NCBI RefSeq assembly: GCF_040939455.1
Contig: NC_134116.1
Span: forward strand, 70,821,900-70,885,899
Source: Microcebus murinus
Lineage: Eukaryota > Chordata > Mammalia > Primates > Cheirogaleidae
Length of the DNA stretch: 64,000 bases
Reading direction: 5' to 3'
In this document: positions 59,615-64,000 of the stretch, in pieces
Position numbering within the stretch: position 1 is the first letter of the stretch
How the letters are laid out: every line of letters starts with the position of its first letter
Position numbers and translations under genes: made by a program
The notes under the pieces: model-generated
Database searches by the model: none
Told to the model about the DNA's origin: nothing
Seen by the model: the letters and a program-made list of their open reading frames with translations, nothing else

Positions 59615-59652
59615 TTCTATTAGTTATAATAGGTTCTATTAGTTATAATAGG
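59615..59652. repeat. Perfect 19-bp tandem duplication
   Basis: The unit 'ttctattagttataatagg' occurs twice head to tail with no mismatch. Confidence 0.95.
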
Positions 59653-59671
59653 TATGAAAAAAGCACAAAAC

Positions 59672-60047
59672 ATTAAGAAGGAGAGAATCCTCCCCAACTC
59701 ATTTTATGAAGCCAGTATCGTCTTGATACCAAAGCCAGAAAAGAACACAACAAAAAATAACTACAGACCAATATCTCCCTTATGAATATAGATGTAAAAA
59801 TCTTCAATAAAATATTTAGCAAACCAAATTCAATAGCACATCAAAAAGTAATAATAATAATCCACCATGACCATGTGGGCTTCATCCCAAGGATGCAAAT
59901 ATGGGTTACCATACGTAAGTCAATAAATGTCATTCACTACATAAACAGAAGCAAAAACAAAGATCATATGATCATCCCAGTAGATGGAGAAAAATCATTT
60001 GACAAAATTCAGCATGTTTCCGTGATAAAACCCTCAACAAATTAGCA
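59672..60047 (+). pseudogene. L1 ORF2 reverse-transcriptase fragment
   Basis: A piece of the L1 ORF2 polymerase, sense strand, truncated at both ends. DNA phrases such as 'ccccaactcattttatgaag' and 'gtcttgataccaaagccaga' are L1. The 87-codon frame at 59782-60045 reads '[10 protein letters not shown]', '[11 protein letters not shown]', '[10 protein letters not shown]' and '[11 protein letters not shown]', the fingers-to-palm part of the reverse transcriptase. The motif with the first catalytic Asp is kept. The second catalytic motif and all other domains are missing, so it is dead. Confidence 0.85.
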
Positions 60048-60381
60048 TTTAAGTGCCGAACAATCGAGAATAAGCAAAATCAGCTTAAAAAGTTAATACA
60101 AGGAAGTAGAAGTTATCTCATAGCTATCACTATGTTCCAGTGAACCAAAATAATAGAAGACTACACACTGTTCCAAGGATATAATGCATTTGGTGATGAG
60201 GATTGGGCATATAACAGGGTAAATCAGTAGTGTGCTTGTGCAGAGAATGTGAAGATATGGAGATGACTAAGACATAATATTTGATATTAAAGACTTCACG
60301 ATCACAAGCAGAGATGGATATATAAACATTTAACTAAAGTAACAAGTGATATGAGCTATCACTGATGTGTCTGAAGGGCTA
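60048..60381. other. Possible L2-type antisense fragment, otherwise unique
   Basis: 'atatataaacatttaactaa' and 'agtgatatgagctatcactg' are weakly L2-like in antisense. Nothing else is recognised. Confidence 0.3.
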
Positions 60382-60831
60382 TGTATTCGTTTCCTGGGCA
60401 GCTATGACAAAGTACCACAGACTAGGCTAAACAATAAAAAATTATTGTCTCACCACTCTGGAGGCTGGAAGTCTGAAATCAACCATAAGCAAAATCGGTT
60501 TCTTTTGAGACTTTGGTGGAGAATTTGTTCCATGCCTTTCTCTTAGCTTCTGGTGGTTTGCCATCAATCTTTGGCTTTCCCTGACGTATAGATAGATCAC
60601 TCGACCTTTGCCTTCATCTCACGCAGTGCTGTCCCTATGTGCAGATGTGTGTCCACGTTTCTCCTTTTGTTAACAATAAGAACACAGTCACATTGGGTTA
60701 GGGCTCATCCTAACTACTTCATCTTAAGTTGACCATCTGCAAAGATGCTAGCTCCAAATAAGGTCACATTCACAGATACTGGGGATTGTGATTTCAATAT
60801 ATTTTATGGGGTCCCAATTCAAGCCATAATG
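60382..60831 (-). mobile_element. MLT1 LTR (MaLR), antisense, near full length
   Basis: Starts 'tgtattcgtttcctgggcag' followed by 'ctatgacaaagtaccacag'. Then come 'ctctggaggctggaagtctg', 'tggtttgccatcaatctttg', 'aagaacacagtcacattggg' and 'caaataaggtcacattcaca', ending 'ggggtcccaattcaagccat'. These are all antisense MLT1 landmarks. It is a solo LTR with no internal genes. Confidence 0.85.
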
Positions 60832-60986
60832 GACCATGAGAAAATTGGAATCATTGTGGCATATAGCACACTATGTCCAACTTGATGGAAGATAGTAAAA
60901 TAAATTTAAAATATGTTTTAACATGAAAATTGGTACAAAGGTAAGAAATAAAATGTTTAGGAGAAGAGGTATACTTATTCAGGTAT
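60832..60986. other. Unique spacer
   Basis: Short AT-rich spacer between the MLT1 LTR and the Alu target site. Confidence 0.4.
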
Positions 60987-61001
60987 GAAATTGTGTTTTT
61001 A

Positions 61002-61290
61002 GGCTGGGTGCGGTGGCTCACGCCTGTAATCCCAGCACTTTGGGAGGCCGAGGTGGGAGGATCACTGAGGCCAGGTATTCAAGACCAGCCTGGGCAACAT
61101 AGCAAGACCCTCATCTCTATAAAAAATAAAAAAATTGGCTGTGCATGGTGCTGTGTGCCTATACTCCTAGATACTTGGGAAGCTGAACCCAGGAGTTTGA
61201 GGTTGCAATGAGCTGTGATTGCCCCACTGCATTCTAGCCTGGGCAGCAGAACAAAACCCTGTCTCTAAAACAAAACACCACTGACAAAAG
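61002..61290 (+). mobile_element. Alu SINE, old (AluJ-like)
   Basis: Starts 'ggctgggtgcggtggctcac' and ends with the tail 'ctctaaaacaaaacacc'. The right arm lacks about 20 bases: 'cttgggaagctgaacccagg' skips the usual 'aggcaggaggatcacttgag' block. The arm end 'gaggttgcaatgagctgtga' is ancestral. A 13-bp target duplication, 'gaaattgtgtttt', lies at 60987-60999 and 61291-61303. Confidence 0.9.
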
Positions 61291-61303
61291 GAAATTGTGT
61301 TTT

Positions 61304-62189
61304 AAAAATACAACTTGATTTATTAAATTCACTACTCACTCACTCACTATCTATCATGGGCCAGATGCCATGAGATACCAAAGCTACAAAATTAATACCA
61401 GAGATACGAAATTAATAAGATAATCACAATCTCCAGAATGCTAATAAATATTTAAATGTTATTTTTATCTGAAAAACTTATCTCTAAGTACATAGAAAAA
61501 ATAGTACAACTTTGAGTTGGGACTTAATTCCAACCACCTAAATTGAACTAACGTCTGGTCATATGTAAAATTACTGAAATTTAGAAGAAAGTGACCACGT
61601 CACTAAGGGATCATCATGATGGGGAAATGTTAGATATAATCAGACACATCCCCAGACTTTTTAAGAAAGCAAATTTTGTAAAGCTCATGGGAAAAAAATA
61701 GTTGTAGTTCTATGACTAAGGAGGACCATAGGATGCTGGGGTCTCTACACTGAAGGCTTCGTCCCATGAACTGCCCCAGGCTTTGTGAGGTGCCTGCCCG
61801 ATTGTCCATCTCCCTCTCAAACCCCTATGCTGCCTGTCATATCCAGCATCCAGGGCATTGTAAACTTGAATCCTTGAATGATTATAATTGCCAATCATCT
61901 GTTACAAAGGAAGAGAAGATAACACTCCCCAAAAGTGTAGTCTCAGCACATAGAGCTCTCGGTTTAAGTCAGATTTTTAGAATACAAAATCACATTTTGA
62001 CATAAAATTTTGAAAGTGCAAAGTCAATTTTTGACATGCAAAAATTTAAAAAAACATGAACATTCATTTAGGTTTCAGGTTTGTGTTATTGTAAGCAATG
62101 CTGACATGAACGTGTTTATGCACATGGATTTGGGGGTATTGGTCTGCTTATCTCTGTAGGATCTGCAATACTCTTTGACTGTCTTCAGT
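61304..62189. other. Unique sequence, no gene
   Basis: No clear repeat except a possible old L1 scrap at 62080-62150 ('gtaagcaatgctgacatgaa'). Frames are under 80 codons. Confidence 0.4.
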
Positions 62190-62560
62190 CTTACTTTAAA
62201 TCTCTATTCCATGCTGCAGCTGGAAGCATCTGATCTATTAGTTTCTTCTTAGGGCTCTTCAGTGTCTCTCTGTTGCCTGCAGACTAAATGTTTACTATGC
62301 TTTTCATGACTGGTTCCAGCCTCAACACCCACACATCATCTCTGGTCAAACTCAACAAGGGGCAGAAACTTTTCTTACAACTCTGCCTGTGCTGACGCTT
62401 TTCCCTTTCAGCCTTTCTTTACCTGACTCTATCTTACCTTCGGAGACTCCAGAAAACTTCCTTGAATTGGATTCCCAGGCTGGGCTAAGTGCCCCACTCT
62501 GACTCCACAGCATCCAATGCCTGGTCCTCACTCAGTGAAGGTCTCAGGCAGCAACACACT
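62190..62560 (+). mobile_element. L2 LINE fragment
   Basis: 'ccatgctgcagctggaagca', 'agggctcttcagtgtctctc', 'gactggttccagcctcaaca' and 'gctgacgcttttccctttca' follow the L2 sense order. Confidence 0.55.
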
Positions 62561-63237
62561 CACTTAGAGGATGCTAGCTTTGGTAGCACTTCCATTAATA
62601 TTCCCATTTCCTTTAAAATGTCCATTAAGTTTTCTAGGTCAGTATTAGTAAATGACCATGTAATTATTCCTGAGGATCACAAAGCATGTGGAAAGCTCTC
62701 ATTAAAACTAGATGGCTACCACTGATGTTTTTAAGTCTAAACAGCTTTATAAATGAAATGAAAAGAATCGTAAAATTTACAGTTTTAAATAACCCCAAAC
62801 TGATATGCTGTAACCTTCTTAATCAACAGACCTGTAATTAGGGGGAAAAAAAGTGCCCTCTTTCTGACTCATTCTCTGATTGAAATATGTTTGGCAAGAA
62901 TTTCTTTTTAGAAATTTAGAAATTGCTTTTGTTCAGGAAATGCTTGCTGTTTCTTTACATTTAAAAATGAATGATCATCTCAAATGGATGAGAGATGAAC
63001 TTAATCAATCCCTTATTCTGTAGGTGGGAGCATATCAAATTCATTGCATTTTGATCAGGAGGAATCTTATTTTTACATACTTTCAGAATATAGATTTTAA
63101 TATCCTCCAACAACACATTTCAGTGTCACAAAGTTTTTTCATCTTATCTAAATCTCCCAGGCTGTTCTTAGCAAAGATGAAGGACAATTGCCTACAATTC
63201 TATGTATAATAGAACAAGACTATCTCTATGTATTTAT
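62561..63237. other. Unique sequence, no feature recognised
   Basis: AT-rich; the longest frame is 78 codons and overlaps the L2. Confidence 0.4.
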
Positions 63238-63355
63238 TTACTTTCATTCAACAAGTTTTTATTGAGCATTTACTACTTACTAAGAGCTAGGCTTTGGGGA
63301 TAAAATAGCGAGCAAAATAAGACACAGCCTCAGTCCTTTGTGATTACTTTCATGG
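63238..63355 (-). mobile_element. L2 LINE 3' end, antisense
   Basis: 'ttcattcaacaagtttttat', 'tgagcatttactacttacta' and 'aatagcgagcaaaataagac' are antisense L2 terminus. Confidence 0.7.
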
Positions 63356-63470
63356 CCAAGGTATCTTTGCTGCTTCTTTTTTTCATATCAGTTTTTCCAA
63401 CCCCTAATTTCTGTCCACACCTGTTCCACGTCTTTTGCTGTGTGGTATTGGGTAAGTCAACCATAGTCTG

Positions 63471-63910
63471 TGTCTAAGTCCATTTGTATTGCTACAGAGG
63501 AATACCTGAGTCTGGGTGATGTAGAGGTTTATTCGGATTAGGTTATGTAGAATGTTCAAGAACCATGTTGCCAGCATCCACTTCTGCTGGGGGCCTCTGG
63601 TTGCTTCCACTCGTGGCAGAAGGTGAAGGGGAGCTGGCTTGTGCAGAGACCACATGGCAAGAGAGGAAGCAAGAGAGAAAGAGGAGGGAGGTACTAGGTT
63701 GTTTTTAACAACTAGCTCTCATGGGAACTAATAGCATGAGATCTATGAACTAATAGAGTGAGCTTAATGCCTACACCAGGAAGGGCAGTCATCTATTCAT
63801 GAGGGAGCTGAACCCTGTGACCCAAACACCTCCCATGAGGCTCCACCTCCAACATTGGTGATTAAATTTTAATATGAGACGTGGAGGGATCAAACATCCC
63901 AACTACAGCA
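63471..63910 (-). mobile_element. MaLR LTR (MST/MLT-type), antisense, near full length
   Basis: Starts 'tgtctaagtccatttgtatt' followed by 'gctacagaggaatacctgag'. Then come 'gccagcatccacttctgctg', 'cacatggcaagagaggaagc' and 'caaacacctcccatgaggct', ending 'caaacatcccaactacagca'. The flanks share 'tctg' (63467-63470 and 63912-63915), a near match to the 5-bp duplication of this group. It is a solo LTR. Confidence 0.8.
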
Positions 63911-64000
63911 CTCTGTAAAATAAGCTTTCTGAATTTGTAAAATAATGTTAATTATAGTACTTACTATATAGAGTTGTTTTGAAGTTTGAATGATCTCAAT

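Overview
The window is nuclear DNA of a primate, most likely a strepsirrhine (lemur or galago group). The argument rests on two young repeats. The Alu at 22646-22980 has the strepsirrhine right arm (gaggttgctgtgagctaggctgatgccacgg, split here as 'gaggttgctgtgagctagg' then 'ctgatgccacgg') and an extra AT-rich block between its monomers. Two L1 3' ends (18541-18706 and 22462-22645) share a G-rich tail that differs from the human L1PA tail. Both assignments come from memory of repeat consensus sequences, not from a search.

I find no protein-coding gene, no exon with convincing splice sites, and no tRNA, rRNA or snRNA gene. Open frames are short (longest 186 codons), overlap on both strands, and match no protein family apart from relics of transposon proteins. 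The window is therefore intergenic DNA or the inside of a very large intron. What it holds is a layered record of mobile elements separated by unique sequence.

Layout. 0-4 kb: L2 fragments, an old L1 piece, and an MLT1-like LTR split by an Alu monomer. 4-9.5 kb: mostly unique. 9.6-11.8 kb: L2 with a hAT-type element inside it and an LTR inside that, then another L2. 12-20 kb: unique sequence, an ERVL-type LTR at 14.1 kb, an Alu at 15.7 kb, a MIR, and L1 pieces at 18.5-19.4 kb. 20.1 kb: a 118-bp AAAG microsatellite. 20.2-22.4 kb: unique. 22.4-23.0 kb: L1 tail with an Alu in its poly-A. 23-29 kb: the cleanest unique block, with enhancer-like stretches. 29-31.5 kb: MLT1 LTR, L1M 3' end, MER1/Charlie element. 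31.5-35.9 kb: mostly unique. 35.9-37.3 kb: two MLT1 LTRs. 37.3-39.3 kb: unique. 39.3-44.8 kb: Alu, MIRs, L2 and a long antisense L1M. 44.8-53.4 kb: L2 copies, a diverged direct repeat at 45.8/46.1 kb, and one CpG-island-like patch at 51.96-52.20 kb. 53.4-54.1 kb: a Tigger-type DNA transposon with a transposase N-terminal relic. 54.1-64 kb: L2 pieces, an L1 ORF2 fragment, an MLT1 LTR, an Alu and a MaLR LTR.

No set of genes works together here. The best leads outside known repeats are the CpG-rich patch, an exact 28-bp repeat at 35.65 and 37.77 kb, two perfect short palindromes, and several repeat-free stretches that could be conserved enhancers. I see no sign of a new multi-gene system.
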